Shown here piece by piece: positions 24,490-32,813 of a stretch of 61,587 nt of DNA (position 1 is the stretch's first letter; every line of letters begins with the position of its first letter). Position numbers and translations under genes: made by a program. Origin of the DNA: Acidobacteriota bacterium. GTDB lineage: Bacteria; Acidobacteriota; Vicinamibacteria; Vicinamibacterales; CAVVIG01. The notes beneath the pieces are model-generated. The model was not told where the DNA came from. It worked only from the letters and a program-made list of their open reading frames with translations, and did no database searches. The stretch is taken from assembly GCA_020850715.1 (NCBI GenBank), contig JADZED010000068.1, forward strand, positions 1 to 61,587, in the 5' to 3' direction.

Positions 24490-25122
24490 ATGATGCGTCT
24501 TGTCCGCTCCGCGATGATCTTCGTCCCGCTCGGCGCGCTGTTGGCGGCGCCGGCCGCCGCACAGCCGCCGGCCGTCGAGGCGCCTTTCTACGTCGAAGGC
24601 GCCGTCGCGGCCACGCTCGGCCATGCCTCCGGGTCGCTGTTCGGCGCCGAGCTCGGCTATCGCATGAATGACACCTGGGAGCTCTTCGTCGAGGGCGGGC
24701 ACATGGGCAATATCACCACGGCCGACGCCGAACGCCGGGCCGGCCTCATCGGCGCCGCGCTCGGCGGCACCGCCAATGTCGTGCAGAAGGGGAACTACGG
24801 CGACATCGGCGTGCGCTATCGCCTGTTGGCTGGACGGCGGTGGCACCCGTACGCCACCGCCGGCCTCGGTGTGATCTCGGTGGATACCGAGACCGAGCTC
24901 TCGGGATCGGCCGTTGAGGTCGTCCTGGGCGCGGATCTGTCGGGCCACGTGACAAAGACGTTCCTCGTGCTGGGTGCGGGTGTGACGACGCCGGTGAGCG
25001 GGCGCTGGTTTGCCGATCTGAGCTACCGCTACGGCCGCATCTTCCCGAACTCGGGCGCCATCGACGAAGACCAGGGCGTCAATACCCAGCGGGTGCAGGC
25101 GGCCATCGGCCTGGCGTTCTGA
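24490..25122 (+). CDS. outer-membrane beta-barrel protein (OmpA-like barrel)
   Basis: This 210-residue small barrel has a signal peptide at 1-24, ending PAAAQ, followed by amphipathic strands with aromatic ends (FYVEGAVAATLGHASGSLFG, DIGVRYRLLAGRRWHPYATA). It ends in Phe (AAIGLAF). No OmpA C-terminal peptidoglycan domain is present, so it is an eight-strand-type barrel of unknown function. A strong ribosome site GGAGGA lies seven bases before ATGATG. The lectin-domain gene follows 77 nt downstream on the same strand. Confidence 0.8.
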   Translation: MMRLVRSAMIFVPLGALLAAPAAAQPPAVEAPFYVEGAVAATLGHASGSLFGAELGYRMNDTWELFVEGGHMGNITTADAERRAGLIGAALGGTANVVQKGNYGDIGVRYRLLAGRRWHPYATAGLGVISVDTETELSGSAVEVVLGADLSGHVTKTFLVLGAGVTTPVSGRWFADLSYRYGRIFPNSGAIDEDQGVNTQRVQAAIGLAF

Positions 25123-25199
25123 GCCGGTCCGTGCGCGTTGGTCCCGCTCTTGCTCTGGTTGCGCCGCGGCAACCTCGTTGCCGTGTGCAGGAGGACTTC

Positions 25200-26066
25200 A
25201 TGATTCGTCGGTTGATATCGGTGGCGGCGCTCATGGGCTGTGCCGTCGCATCTGTTGCCGTCCTTGCGGCAGCGCCCGAGCACGCGACCTTCATTCTCAC
25301 GACGGGCGAGCGCAAGTCCGGCCCCGTTGTATTCCACGGCGCTCGTTCGGAGAACCTGATCGACGGGTATCTGAACCTGGGAGTCGAAGGCGGCGGCCCG
25401 GAGTACACCGTTCCGGTGGAGCAGGTGGCCGTGATCGACTTCGTCGGCGGCCAGCCGTCCGCCGCGGAGCTCGATCAGGTGTCGGCGTCCGGGCAGTCGA
25501 TCGCGCTGCGCGACGGCAAGGTGGAGCAGGGCAAGTTCGTGAACATCCTGCGCGGCGACACCGTGCGCTGGCAGGACCAGAACGGCAGCACGCACGACAT
25601 CCCGGTGTCGCAGGTGAGCCGCATCTACCTGAACCCGCCGAGCGCGTTCGCGGCGTTCAATTACACGCCGGCGAACCGGGCCGCGGTCGGGACGGCCGGA
25701 TCGCAGACGGCCCAGCCAGGCGTGGTCCAGGTGATGGCCAACCAGCCTTGGACGTCGACCAACGTGATCGTACAGCGCGGCGACCGGGTGATGTTCCGGA
25801 CGACCGGCCAGATCAAGTTTGGCACCGGCGCGAGTCAGGTCGCGCCGGCCGACGGCAACGATTCGGTGTGGAACCCGGCATTTCCGGTGAGGGCGATGCC
25901 GGTCGGGGGCCTGATCGGCCGCGTCGGCAACAGCGCGCCGTTTCCCATCGGCTCCAACCGCCAGTGGATCACGATGCCGGCGACGGGCATGCTGATGCTC
26001 GGCGTGAACGACAACGAGTTGAACGACAATTCCGGCTACTTCTCGGTCGACGTGATCAAGCGGTAG
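25200..26066 (+). CDS. secreted protein with a C-terminal LecA (PA-IL)-like domain
   Basis: This 288-residue exported protein has a signal peptide at 1-25. Residues 28-150 hold SH3-like strand segments of the type that senses or anchors at the cell wall (TGERKSGPVVFHG, then VPVEQVAVIDFVGGQP). Residues of about 180-287 match the galactophilic lectin LecA: LIGRVGNSAPFPIG corresponds to its MKIGNSGTIPV, and NDNELNDNSGYFSVDV to its NDVPGTYGNNSGSFSVNI calcium loop. The loop is two residues shorter and lacks the Thr ligand, so sugar or calcium binding needs testing. AGGAGG precedes the ATG. It is convergent with the sortase gene. Confidence 0.72.
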   Translation: MIRRLISVAALMGCAVASVAVLAAAPEHATFILTTGERKSGPVVFHGARSENLIDGYLNLGVEGGGPEYTVPVEQVAVIDFVGGQPSAAELDQVSASGQSIALRDGKVEQGKFVNILRGDTVRWQDQNGSTHDIPVSQVSRIYLNPPSAFAAFNYTPANRAAVGTAGSQTAQPGVVQVMANQPWTSTNVIVQRGDRVMFRTTGQIKFGTGASQVAPADGNDSVWNPAFPVRAMPVGGLIGRVGNSAPFPIGSNRQWITMPATGMLMLGVNDNELNDNSGYFSVDVIKR

Positions 26067-26097
26067 GCCGCGGGCCTCGCCGGCGGGCGCATGCAAC

Positions 26098-26712
26098 CTA
26101 CCGGCGTTCTTCCTTCTCCAGGTCGGCGCTGACGATGTAGCGGCGCGGTGCGCGTCCGATGTAGACGAACGGGTAGCAGGTGACGAGCGTCAGCGTCGGT
26201 CGAGAGGCGGGATCGAGCACCCACACGTCCTGCGGATCGACGACCATCGTCTTGGTGACGCGGTAGTGGAAGATGCCGTCCTGCGTGGTCACTACCAGGG
26301 GATCGCCGACCTTCAGACGCCGCACGGGTCGGAACGTCGTGTCGCGATGGCCCGCCACGCCGAAGTTGCCCGGCTCCCCGGGCAGGGGCGTCTCCTCGAT
26401 GTGCCCAGCCCCGCGCGCCAGGGTCTCGTCGCTGGAGCCTTCGAGGATTGTCGCCGTCATGCCGACCGACGGCGCTTCGAGGCGGCCGACCCAGGTCCCT
26501 GCTGCGAGGACGACGAGGTGCCGTGCGGCCGCCGCCGAGCGGTCCGGTGGCGGTTGCGCATCGGCCGGGAGCGCAGTTCGATGGGGCGGCGGCACCGGCA
26601 TGCGCTGGACGTAGCGTGCGTCGAGGACCTGCGCGGCGCACCAGAGGCCGAGCGCGACGCCGGCGGCGAGCAGGAGCCTCTCGATCGACAACAGGGCGGT
26701 GCGGGCGGTCAT
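26098..26712 (-). CDS. sortase (class D-like transpeptidase)
   Basis: This 204-residue membrane-anchored transpeptidase has an N-terminal helix at about 8-28. The sortase fold has the catalytic triad visible as His122 in GVAGHRD, Cys179 in TLVTCYPF and an Arg in APRRYIV at 190-191. Class D-like sortases of this form cleave LPxTA/LPxTG-type signals and join the substrate to a cell-wall or other amine. The upstream gene at 27708-28496 ends in LPHTA plus a membrane segment, a fitting substrate. The stop of the VWA gene lies four bases before this ATG. Sortases are uncommon in diderm bacteria. Confidence 0.9.
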   Translation of the reverse strand: MTARTALLSIERLLLAAGVALGLWCAAQVLDARYVQRMPVPPPHRTALPADAQPPPDRSAAAARHLVVLAAGTWVGRLEAPSVGMTATILEGSSDETLARGAGHIEETPLPGEPGNFGVAGHRDTTFRPVRRLKVGDPLVVTTQDGIFHYRVTKTMVVDPQDVWVLDPASRPTLTLVTCYPFVYIGRAPRRYIVSADLEKEERR

Positions 26713-26716
26713 GGCA

Positions 26717-27628
26717 TCACTTCGCCGTAGAAACGGGCGGGGCGGCGGCGACGTAGCCTGGCCGCGTGCGCACGGTGAGCCTCCGGCCCTCTTCATCTGA
26801 CACCGCCACGCGCACGCGATGGAAGCGGCCGTCGCGGTCGGGCGGAACGTAGCCGAGCGTATAGCCCGCACGAATCTCGTGCGCGATCCTGCGGCAATCG
26901 GCGAGCAGCCTTCCGGCCGACTTCGGCAGGAAGCGCCGGCCGCCGGTCGCCTTCGCGATCTCCTCGAGGACGCCAGGGTTTGCATCGGGGTCGTCGGGGC
27001 CGAACAGGCCGATCGTGTAGATTGTCACATCGGATGCGCGTGCGAGGCGCATGACCTGCCGCAGCGTGCCGGTGCTGGCGTTGTCGCCGCCGTCGCTGAT
27101 GAGCACGAGCACGCGACGGGATCCGGCGCCCGGCGCCATGCGGTCGAGGCCGGCGAGCAGCGCATCGTAGAGCGCGGTCCGGCCTTCGGGGCGGAGTGCC
27201 GTCAGCGTCCTTTCCAGCTCGCCGAGGTGCTCTGCGGAGATCTCCCGTCCGGGCAGCGCGTCGGTCACCGTGTCGTTGAACTCGAGCACGAACACTTCAT
27301 CGTCGGGGTTGCTCGCGCGCGCGAACGCCAGCGCGCCGGCCACGATCTCGCCCAGTTTCGGGCCGACGCTGCCGCTGCTGTCGACGATGAGGCCGACGAC
27401 CACCGGCTGATCCTGGCCGGTCGAGAACGCGATCGGCTGCGGGCGCCCGTCGTCGAACACCGCGAAGCGCTCGCGAGGCAGATCCGCGACGAGCGCGCCG
27501 TCTTCGTCGGTGACGGTGACGGGGAGCACGACGAGCTCGCTCGTCGCACTCCGGAAGCTGGGTTCGGCGCGCTGCCGCTGCCCGGATGCCGCGAATGGAA
27601 CGAGGGCGATCGAGGCGAGGGCGATCAT
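26717..27628 (-). CDS. secreted VWFA-related protein (acidobacterial type)
   Basis: This 303-residue exported protein has a von Willebrand factor A domain. The signal peptide ends near SGQ (residue 17). A beta-sandwich region follows (LPVTVTDEDGALVADLPRER), typical of the acidobacterial VWFA-related family. The MIDAS motif DSSGS is at 83-87, with ALRPEGRTALYDAL and LISDGGDNAS as further metal-site loops. It may mediate metal-dependent adhesion at the cell surface. It sits between the LPHTA protein and the sortase on the same strand. I chose the ATG; in-frame GTGs at 27640 and 27658 would lengthen the N-region of the signal peptide. Confidence 0.88.
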   Translation of the reverse strand: MIALASIALVPFAASGQRQRAEPSFRSATSELVVLPVTVTDEDGALVADLPRERFAVFDDGRPQPIAFSTGQDQPVVVGLIVDSSGSVGPKLGEIVAGALAFARASNPDDEVFVLEFNDTVTDALPGREISAEHLGELERTLTALRPEGRTALYDALLAGLDRMAPGAGSRRVLVLISDGGDNASTGTLRQVMRLARASDVTIYTIGLFGPDDPDANPGVLEEIAKATGGRRFLPKSAGRLLADCRRIAHEIRAGYTLGYVPPDRDGRFHRVRVAVSDEEGRRLTVRTRPGYVAAAPPVSTAK

Positions 27629-27707
27629 CGCGGTACGCACGCGGGATCCTGACACGGTGTCCAGAGACGGCGGGGAAGGGCGCTTCCCCGCCGCAGATCG
27701 GCGACGG

Positions 27708-28496
27708 TTACAGTCCGCGGCTCCGGCGTGCCACGCGCACGCCGACATAGCCGGCCAGCAGGAACACGCTCAGCAGTTCCAGCAGCACGAGGTCGCTTGC
27801 GGTGTGAGGCAGTTCCGCACGGCGCGCGGGCGAGGCGGCGGCGGCCGGCGCGGGGGCCTGTCCGCTCGTGCCCACGCTCGCTGGTGGAGCCGATGACGCG
27901 GGCGCCTGGCGCGCCGCGGCCGCCGGCGCCGCACCGCTGCCGGCAGGTGCCGCATTCGCGGCGGCCGTCTTCTGTTCGACGTTCTCGTCGACGATCTGGC
28001 CGGTCTCGCCGACGCGGGACACCTGCGCGCTCTTCATCTGTTCGTTCGATGCGCTCTCGTCGCTGGTCGACAGCACCGTCTGGTGCGTCGCCTTCGCGAT
28101 CTGCACCGCCTGCTGGTGAGGATAGACGAACTCGTTGCCAATCCGTTCGCCGGGATAGTACCAGGTCTTCACCGCGGGGGCGGCGCCGGCCGGCCGTTCG
28201 CTGAACATCACCACGTTCTGCGGCGGAACGTTCTCGACGGTCTGCGAGAGCGTCATCACCGTGGCAAACATGTGGGTGCCGTCCTTGTCGAGAATCTGCA
28301 CCACGTGCCGCGAGCCGATGAGGTCGGCCACCCGGAACAGGTAGGTCCCCGGCGCGAGCGTCTTGCCCGGAATCTGCACAGGCCCGCTGAAGGTCAAGTA
28401 CGTCTTCTTCGTCCACTCGGTGTTCTGGGCCATCGCCAGCGGCGCGCTCAGCGCCGCGATCACCGCCGCGCAGCCAAGAATCTTCATCGTCCGCAT
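27708..28496 (-). CDS. secreted protein with an LPxTA-type C-terminal sorting signal
   Basis: This 262-residue protein has a signal peptide at 1-24 (ending LAMAQ). A compact N-terminal domain covers about 25-145 (YLTFSGPVQIPGKTLAPGTY, then GERIGNEFVYPHQQA). A low-complexity Ala/Pro/Ser stalk spans about 170-228. The C-terminus is LPHTA at 229-233, a hydrophobic segment at 235-252 and a basic tail ARRSRGL. Signal peptide, stalk and tripartite end are the layout of Gram-positive wall-anchored proteins. A sortase gene lies two genes downstream on the same strand. Start ATG at 28496 follows GGAGGAG by six bases. The N-terminal domain has no assigned function. Confidence 0.87.
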   Translation of the reverse strand: MRTMKILGCAAVIAALSAPLAMAQNTEWTKKTYLTFSGPVQIPGKTLAPGTYLFRVADLIGSRHVVQILDKDGTHMFATVMTLSQTVENVPPQNVVMFSERPAGAAPAVKTWYYPGERIGNEFVYPHQQAVQIAKATHQTVLSTSDESASNEQMKSAQVSRVGETGQIVDENVEQKTAAANAAPAGSGAAPAAAARQAPASSAPPASVGTSGQAPAPAAAASPARRAELPHTASDLVLLELLSVFLLAGYVGVRVARRSRGL

Positions 28497-28605
28497 GAGT
28501 TGCTCCTCCACTGCGGTTCACGTCCACCGCACGCGGATGACTCGTGCACGTTGTATGCCCGAGCGCAGCAGACGAGGTGGGGAGCGCGGCTGTCGCCGCT
28601 GCGAT

Positions 28606-29286
28606 CTACGGCCGAGGCGCGCGCGCGAGTGCGACCATGAACGGAGCCGCGGCCTCGGGCGGCGCGATCTTGCCGCCGAACAGCACGTCGCGCGCGGTCA
28701 CGTCAGGTCCGTACAGGTCGGTGTTGTCATCGTTGTCGCTCTGCACGACGCCGCCAGACAGATTGATGCCGGCGAACAGCCCCTGCGTTCGCGAGTACGA
28801 GAGGATCTCCGCCTTCAACTGCACATCGGTCGCCGCGCGTGCGTCGCGGCCGACGGGGCCGGCTGCGACCGACGCCTCGGCGCCCAGGGTCACCTTGTTC
28901 CCCAGCAGTTTGTCGACCCCGGTCCGGTTCATCACGAGCAGCACCAGATCGATCGACTGCGCGCCGACTTGCAGGCCCCAGCTGCCCTTGCTGATGCGCA
29001 TGAAGATCGGCGGGCTCCAGGCGCCGTTTTCGCGGCAGCTCATCAGGCCCTTGCCGTACTCGCCGCCGAACACGAACGCGGCCTTCTTCAGGCCAGGCAC
29101 GACGAACACGCAGTCGGCCTGATCCCAGAGATCCTGCGGAATATCCTTGTCTGGAATCGCATGAATGTCGGTCAGCACGGTCGCGGCTTCCTTGATCCGC
29201 TTCACCTCGGCGGTCGAGAGATCCGCTGCCTGCAGCGCCACGGCGCAGAGGGCGCACGCCGCCATCGATCCGATCAGTGTCCGCAT
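28606..29286 (-). CDS. SYLF (Ysc84-type) lipid-binding domain protein
   Basis: This 226-residue exported protein of the SYLF/Ysc84 family is known in eukaryotes for phosphoinositide and actin binding and found secreted in many bacteria. The signal peptide spans about 1-20. The domain shows the conserved order FVVPGLKKAAFVFGGEYGKG, GAWSPPIFMRISKGSWGLQ, GAQSIDLVLLVMN and TLGAEASVAAGPVG. The start ATG at 29286 has GGAGGAG upstream. It is the first of four minus-strand genes running through to the sortase, with 109 nt to the LPHTA gene, so co-transcription is possible but not assured. Confidence 0.88.
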   Translation of the reverse strand: MRTLIGSMAACALCAVALQAADLSTAEVKRIKEAATVLTDIHAIPDKDIPQDLWDQADCVFVVPGLKKAAFVFGGEYGKGLMSCRENGAWSPPIFMRISKGSWGLQVGAQSIDLVLLVMNRTGVDKLLGNKVTLGAEASVAAGPVGRDARAATDVQLKAEILSYSRTQGLFAGINLSGGVVQSDNDDNTDLYGPDVTARDVLFGGKIAPPEAAAPFMVALARAPRP

Positions 29287-29450
29287 GGGAACTCCTCCGT
29301 CGCGCGAAGCCTGAGCCCACCTTATCACGCGGCCGCCCCTTCGTGCGGCCGGCGCACCAGGCGGTCGCCCCCTGTCGCGCGGTGCGCCAGGACGCCGCGG
29401 GTGCTCAGGGCGCTGGGGAGGCACGGCACGCGACCGCGAACGTCAGGTGC

Positions 29451-29456
29451 TATCGT
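29451..29456 (+). promoter_or_regulatory. TANNNT box for a leaderless pepT transcript
   Basis: TATCGT lies exactly six bases before the GTG start at 29463 with no ribosome site between. Confidence 0.45.
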
Positions 29457-29462
29457 GTTGCG

Positions 29463-30737
29463 GTGACCGGCGTTCTCGATCGCTTTCTCCGATACGTCAC
29501 CTACGATACGCGGGCCGACGAGCAGTCGACCACCTGCCCGAGCACCGAGGGGCAGCGCGTCCTGCTGGGCGATCTCGTTGTCGAACTCCGTGCCGCCGGC
29601 GTGGCGGATGCCGCGATGGACGAGCGCGGGTACGTCATGGCGACCATCCCCGCGACCTCGCGGAAGCCGCGCGTGCCCGTGATCGGGTTCATTGCCCACG
29701 TGGACACGTCGCCGGAGATGCCCGGCGCCGGCATCGTCCCGATCGTCCACCGGAACTACGATGGCCGCGATCTCGTGCTGCCCGATGATCCGTCGGCGGT
29801 CCTGACGCTGGCTGCCAACCCGGCGCTGGCCGAGCAGATGGGCCACGACATCGTGACCGCGTCGGGCACCACGCTGCTCGGGGCCGACGACAAGGCCGGG
29901 GTCGCCGAGATCGTGGCGGCGGCCGCCCACCTCGTTGCCCATCCGGAGATTCCGCACGGCGCCATCCGGATCGCGTTCACGCCCGACGAGGAGATCGGCC
30001 GCGGCACCGCGCACTTCGATGTCGCCGCCTTCGGCGCCCGCTGCGCGTACACGATGGACGGCGGGGGCCGCGGCGAGGTCGAGGTGGAGAGCTTTTCGGC
30101 CGATGCGATGACGCTCACCTTTCATGGCTTCAACACGCACCCGGGGTACGCCAGGGGGCGCATGATCAACGCCATCAAGGTCGCCGCCGATTTCATCCAC
30201 CGGCTGCCCCGCGAGGCGGCGCCCGAGACGACCGGGGACGATCAGGGCTTCGTGCATCCGTACGTCCTGCACGCGGGCGTCGAACGCACTTCGGTGAAGG
30301 TGCTGCTGCGCGATTTCCGGACCGAGCGCCTGCAGGCGCAGGCGGCGCTGCTGGAGCGGCTCGCCGCGGCCGCGACCGCGGCGCACCCCGGGGCCCGGGT
30401 GACCGTGGACGTCGAAGAGTCCTATCGCAACATGCGCGAGGTGCTCGACCGCCACCCGGAGGTGGCGGCGCACGCGCGCGCGGCGGTGCGGCAGGCGGGC
30501 CTCGAGGTCCGCGAACGCCGCATCCGCGGGGGGACCGACGGATCGAAGCTGTCCTTCATGGGGCTGCCGACGCCCAATCTGTTCGCCGGCGAGCAGAACT
30601 TCCATTCCCGCCTGGAGTGGGTGTCGGCGCAGGACATGGAGAAAGCCGTCGAGGTGATCGTCAACCTGTGCCGAATCTGGCACGATGCGGCAGACCCATC
30701 CCAGGCCTACCCGAACGTGGCGACCACCGGCGCGTGA
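29463..30737 (+). CDS. pepT: peptidase T (tripeptide aminopeptidase)
   Basis: This 424-residue cytoplasmic M20B metallopeptidase removes N-terminal residues from tripeptides. The two-zinc site is intact: His79 and Asp81 in FIAHVDTSPEM, Asp142 in GADDKAG, the Glu176-Glu177 pair in TPDEEIGRG, and a late His in EQNFHSRLEW. RGGTDGSKLSFMGLPTPNLFAG is the substrate-site block. The GTG start at 29463 sits six bases after TATCGT. The gene is convergent with the exonuclease gene, and their 3-prime ends overlap by about 30 bases. Confidence 0.95.
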   Translation: MTGVLDRFLRYVTYDTRADEQSTTCPSTEGQRVLLGDLVVELRAAGVADAAMDERGYVMATIPATSRKPRVPVIGFIAHVDTSPEMPGAGIVPIVHRNYDGRDLVLPDDPSAVLTLAANPALAEQMGHDIVTASGTTLLGADDKAGVAEIVAAAAHLVAHPEIPHGAIRIAFTPDEEIGRGTAHFDVAAFGARCAYTMDGGGRGEVEVESFSADAMTLTFHGFNTHPGYARGRMINAIKVAADFIHRLPREAAPETTGDDQGFVHPYVLHAGVERTSVKVLLRDFRTERLQAQAALLERLAAAATAAHPGARVTVDVEESYRNMREVLDRHPEVAAHARAAVRQAGLEVRERRIRGGTDGSKLSFMGLPTPNLFAGEQNFHSRLEWVSAQDMEKAVEVIVNLCRIWHDAADPSQAYPNVATTGA

Positions 30738-31465
30738 TCGCTGGTGCCGACATCCTTCTGTACCGGGCAGGAGGCGGCGCGCGCCGCCAGGCGCTCGCTC
30801 GCGAGGATGTAATCGAGGCGCCAGCCGATGTTGCGCGCGCGGAGGTCGCGCCAGGGCGCCCACCAGCTGAAGAGCCGATCGTTGTCCGGATCGAGCGCGC
30901 GTCCGACGTCCACGAGGCCGCGGCTGATGATGCGCTCCAGCAGCGCGCGCTCTTCCGGAAGCTGGCCGATAGCGCGCGGCTTGCGCTCCTTCGGGTGGAC
31001 GTCCATGTCGGTGCGGGCGACGTTCAGATCGCCGCACAGGACGAGGAGGCGGCCGGCGTGCTGGAACGATGCCGCCCATCGATCGAGCGCCTCGAGGAAC
31101 CGCATCTTGGCGGGAAAGTCCTTGCCGCCGTTGGGCGCGTAGATCGAGGCAATGGTCATCGGGCCGTCGGGCGAGGGGAGCTCCGCCGCGACGATGCGGT
31201 GTTCGTAGTCGAAGTCGGGGTGCGAGAAGGCGGGGCGATCGGGGGCGCGCGCGCGGCGGATATGGAGGCCGACTCCGGAATAGCCCTTGCCGCCGTGCCA
31301 GCAGCACCAGTAGCCCTCCAGCTCACAGAGCGAGAGCGGGACCTGGTCGGTGGCCGCCTTCAGCTCCTGGAGGCAGACGACATCCGGGCGCTCGTGCTCG
31401 ATCCAGTCCTGGACCTGCGCGCCGCGCGCCCGGATGCCGTTGACGTTCCAGGTGGCGATGTTCAG
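30707..31465 (-). CDS. xthA: exodeoxyribonuclease III (AP endonuclease)
   Basis: This 252-residue Mg-dependent DNA-repair nuclease of the ExoIII family begins LNIATWNVNGIRAR. The catalytic Glu is in CLQELKA, Asp-x-Asn in CGDLNVA, the NDRLFSWW block is present, and the terminal Asp-His is in GTSDHAPV. No ATG, GTG or TTG lies near the conserved N-terminus. The only plausible start is CTG at 31465, which overlaps the ferredoxin stop as CTGA. Translation therefore probably depends on coupling to the ferredoxin gene. The 3-prime end overlaps pepT. Confidence 0.9.
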   Translation of the reverse strand: MNIATWNVNGIRARGAQVQDWIEHERPDVVCLQELKAATDQVPLSLCELEGYWCCWHGGKGYSGVGLHIRRARAPDRPAFSHPDFDYEHRIVAAELPSPDGPMTIASIYAPNGGKDFPAKMRFLEALDRWAASFQHAGRLLVLCGDLNVARTDMDVHPKERKPRAIGQLPEERALLERIISRGLVDVGRALDPDNDRLFSWWAPWRDLRARNIGWRLDYILASERLAARAASCPVQKDVGTSDHAPVVATFG

Positions 31466-31839
31466 GAGAAATTCGGGTGCGCCGCCGCGCGCTCGGCCGC
31501 CGGAATCGCCATGATGTCGGGATGCGCGGCGATGTGTGCCTGGACAATGGCTTCCGCCTGCGCCATCGCGTCGGCGTCGCCGTTGCGGTAGACGTCGTTG
31601 GCCGGGATGAGATCCTTCTGGTGCGACGGGGTCGCGTCGTGGCTCTCGTAGATCGCTGCGACGGGGCACGCCGGCACGCACGCGCCGCAGTCGATGCACT
31701 CTTCCGGGTGGATGTAGAGCATCGTCGCCTGCGCGAACTCCGCCTCGTCTTTGCGCGGATGGATGCAGTCGACAGGGCACACGTCCACGCAGGCCGTGTC
31801 CTTGGTCTCAATGCACGGGTCGGTGATTACAAAAGGCAT
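31462..31839 (-). CDS. 7Fe-type ferredoxin
   Basis: This 125-residue electron carrier has two cluster-binding stretches. CIETKDTACVDVCPVDCI near 9-26 has the spacing of a [3Fe-4S]/[4Fe-4S] pair. CIDCGACVPACPV near 48-60 is a classical CxxCxxCxxxCP motif. Residues beyond 65 form a helical extension. Such ferredoxins donate electrons to reductases, but no partner is obvious here, and an AP endonuclease follows with overlapping stop/start. On the minus strand a GATACT sequence near 31914-31919 may be the -10 box, giving a leader of about 70 nt. Confidence 0.93.
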   Translation of the reverse strand: MPFVITDPCIETKDTACVDVCPVDCIHPRKDEAEFAQATMLYIHPEECIDCGACVPACPVAAIYESHDATPSHQKDLIPANDVYRNGDADAMAQAEAIVQAHIAAHPDIMAIPAAERAAAHPNFS

Positions 31840-31983
31840 CGTTGTGCGTCTCCAGACGGTCGGGGCCCCGGCGCGCCCCGAGGTCCCTGATGAAGTGCTG
31901 TCCGAGCACGAAATAGTATCGAAAATGCCGCCGCCGCGCCAGTCGAACCCCCCGGGATCCGGGGGATCCTTCCGGCGAAGGGG

Positions 31984-32014
31984 GCCGGGCGCAGGCCGCT
32001 CGTCTGCGCCCGGC
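31984..32014 (-). terminator. hairpin beyond the chlorite-dismutase-family gene
   Basis: GCCGGGCGCAG at 31984-31994 and CTGCGCCCGGC at 32004-32014 form an 11-bp perfect stem with a 9-base loop just past the minus-strand stop at 32020. There is no T-tract, so it may act with Rho or protect the 3-prime end. Confidence 0.45.
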
Positions 32015-32019
32015 GTCGA

Positions 32020-32739
32020 TCATCGCGGCGATTGCCAGACGGCCCGCCCGACGAAGAACGGCCCGAGCCGATCGAGATAGAGCGCGGTCTGCTGCGTCCT
32101 GCGCATCGCCTGCACGACGGCCGACAGGGGATACAGGTCCTTGCCGATCAGGCCGACGATGAAATCGTTGTCGGCCCGATCGAGGCCGTGGCAGGCGAGC
32201 CGGATGTCGTGCGCGTAATCGCCGGCGCCGAATGACATGCCGATGGCGCCGTGCTCGGCGAGGATCACGCGCTGTTCCTCGGGCGGGAGCTGTGCGAAGC
32301 GGCCGTTGCGGCGCAGCGGATACCACACGCTCCATCGCCAGTCCGGATTGAGCACCGTGCGCCGCGGGCGATGAATCAGCACGTCCTGGAGATCCGGCTC
32401 GTAGCCGAGCGCGTAGGTCCGGCCGAGGAGGGTGAGCTCCGGCTTCTGCGTCAGCGCGGCGAACGGCGGCGAGTTGAGCAGCGGCCGAACCTGGTCGACG
32501 AAGTACGACGGCGTGGGGCTGAAGGTGAGCAGGCCGACGCCGCGCGGATCGTTGACGTCCTCGTAGAGCACGCCGTCGAGCCGCGCGCGGCGCAAGGCGT
32601 CGGCGATCGGCGGGACGTCGGCGCATCCGCCGAATGCGAGGAACTGCATGAACAGCCGGTCGTCGGATCGCTGCGGCTGGCCATCCTTCATTCCGCCCTT
32701 CTCGCTCAAATCGGGCGGTTCGGGTCCCCGGCGCGTCAT
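32020..32739 (-). CDS. chlorite dismutase / HemQ-family protein
   Basis: This 239-residue heme-binding family member has recognisable blocks: LLTFSPTPSYFVDQVRPLL, WYPLRR, the EHGAIGMSFG loop whose His matches the proximal ligand of HemQ, CHGLDRADNDFIVGL and a terminal GPFFVG. HemQ converts coproheme to heme b. The loop that carries a catalytic Tyr in HemQ (an NWYxLP-type context) reads GRFAQLP here, so the Tyr appears to be lost. Coproheme decarboxylation is therefore doubtful. No heme-synthesis genes are adjacent. TATACT lies six bases before the ATG, which suggests a leaderless transcript. Confidence 0.82.
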   Translation of the reverse strand: MTRRGPEPPDLSEKGGMKDGQPQRSDDRLFMQFLAFGGCADVPPIADALRRARLDGVLYEDVNDPRGVGLLTFSPTPSYFVDQVRPLLNSPPFAALTQKPELTLLGRTYALGYEPDLQDVLIHRPRRTVLNPDWRWSVWYPLRRNGRFAQLPPEEQRVILAEHGAIGMSFGAGDYAHDIRLACHGLDRADNDFIVGLIGKDLYPLSAVVQAMRRTQQTALYLDRLGPFFVGRAVWQSPR

Positions 32740-32745
32740 GGAGAA

Positions 32746-32751
32746 AGTATA
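32746..32751 (-). promoter_or_regulatory. TANNNT box for the leaderless HemQ-like gene
   Basis: On the minus strand TATACT lies exactly six bases before the ATG at 32739, and no ribosome site is present. Confidence 0.5.
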
Positions 32752-32813
32752 TCGGGAATGGCAGGGCTGCAGGACGGCCGCAACGCAGGGATGGCCCGAA
32801 CCGTCCCACCCGG

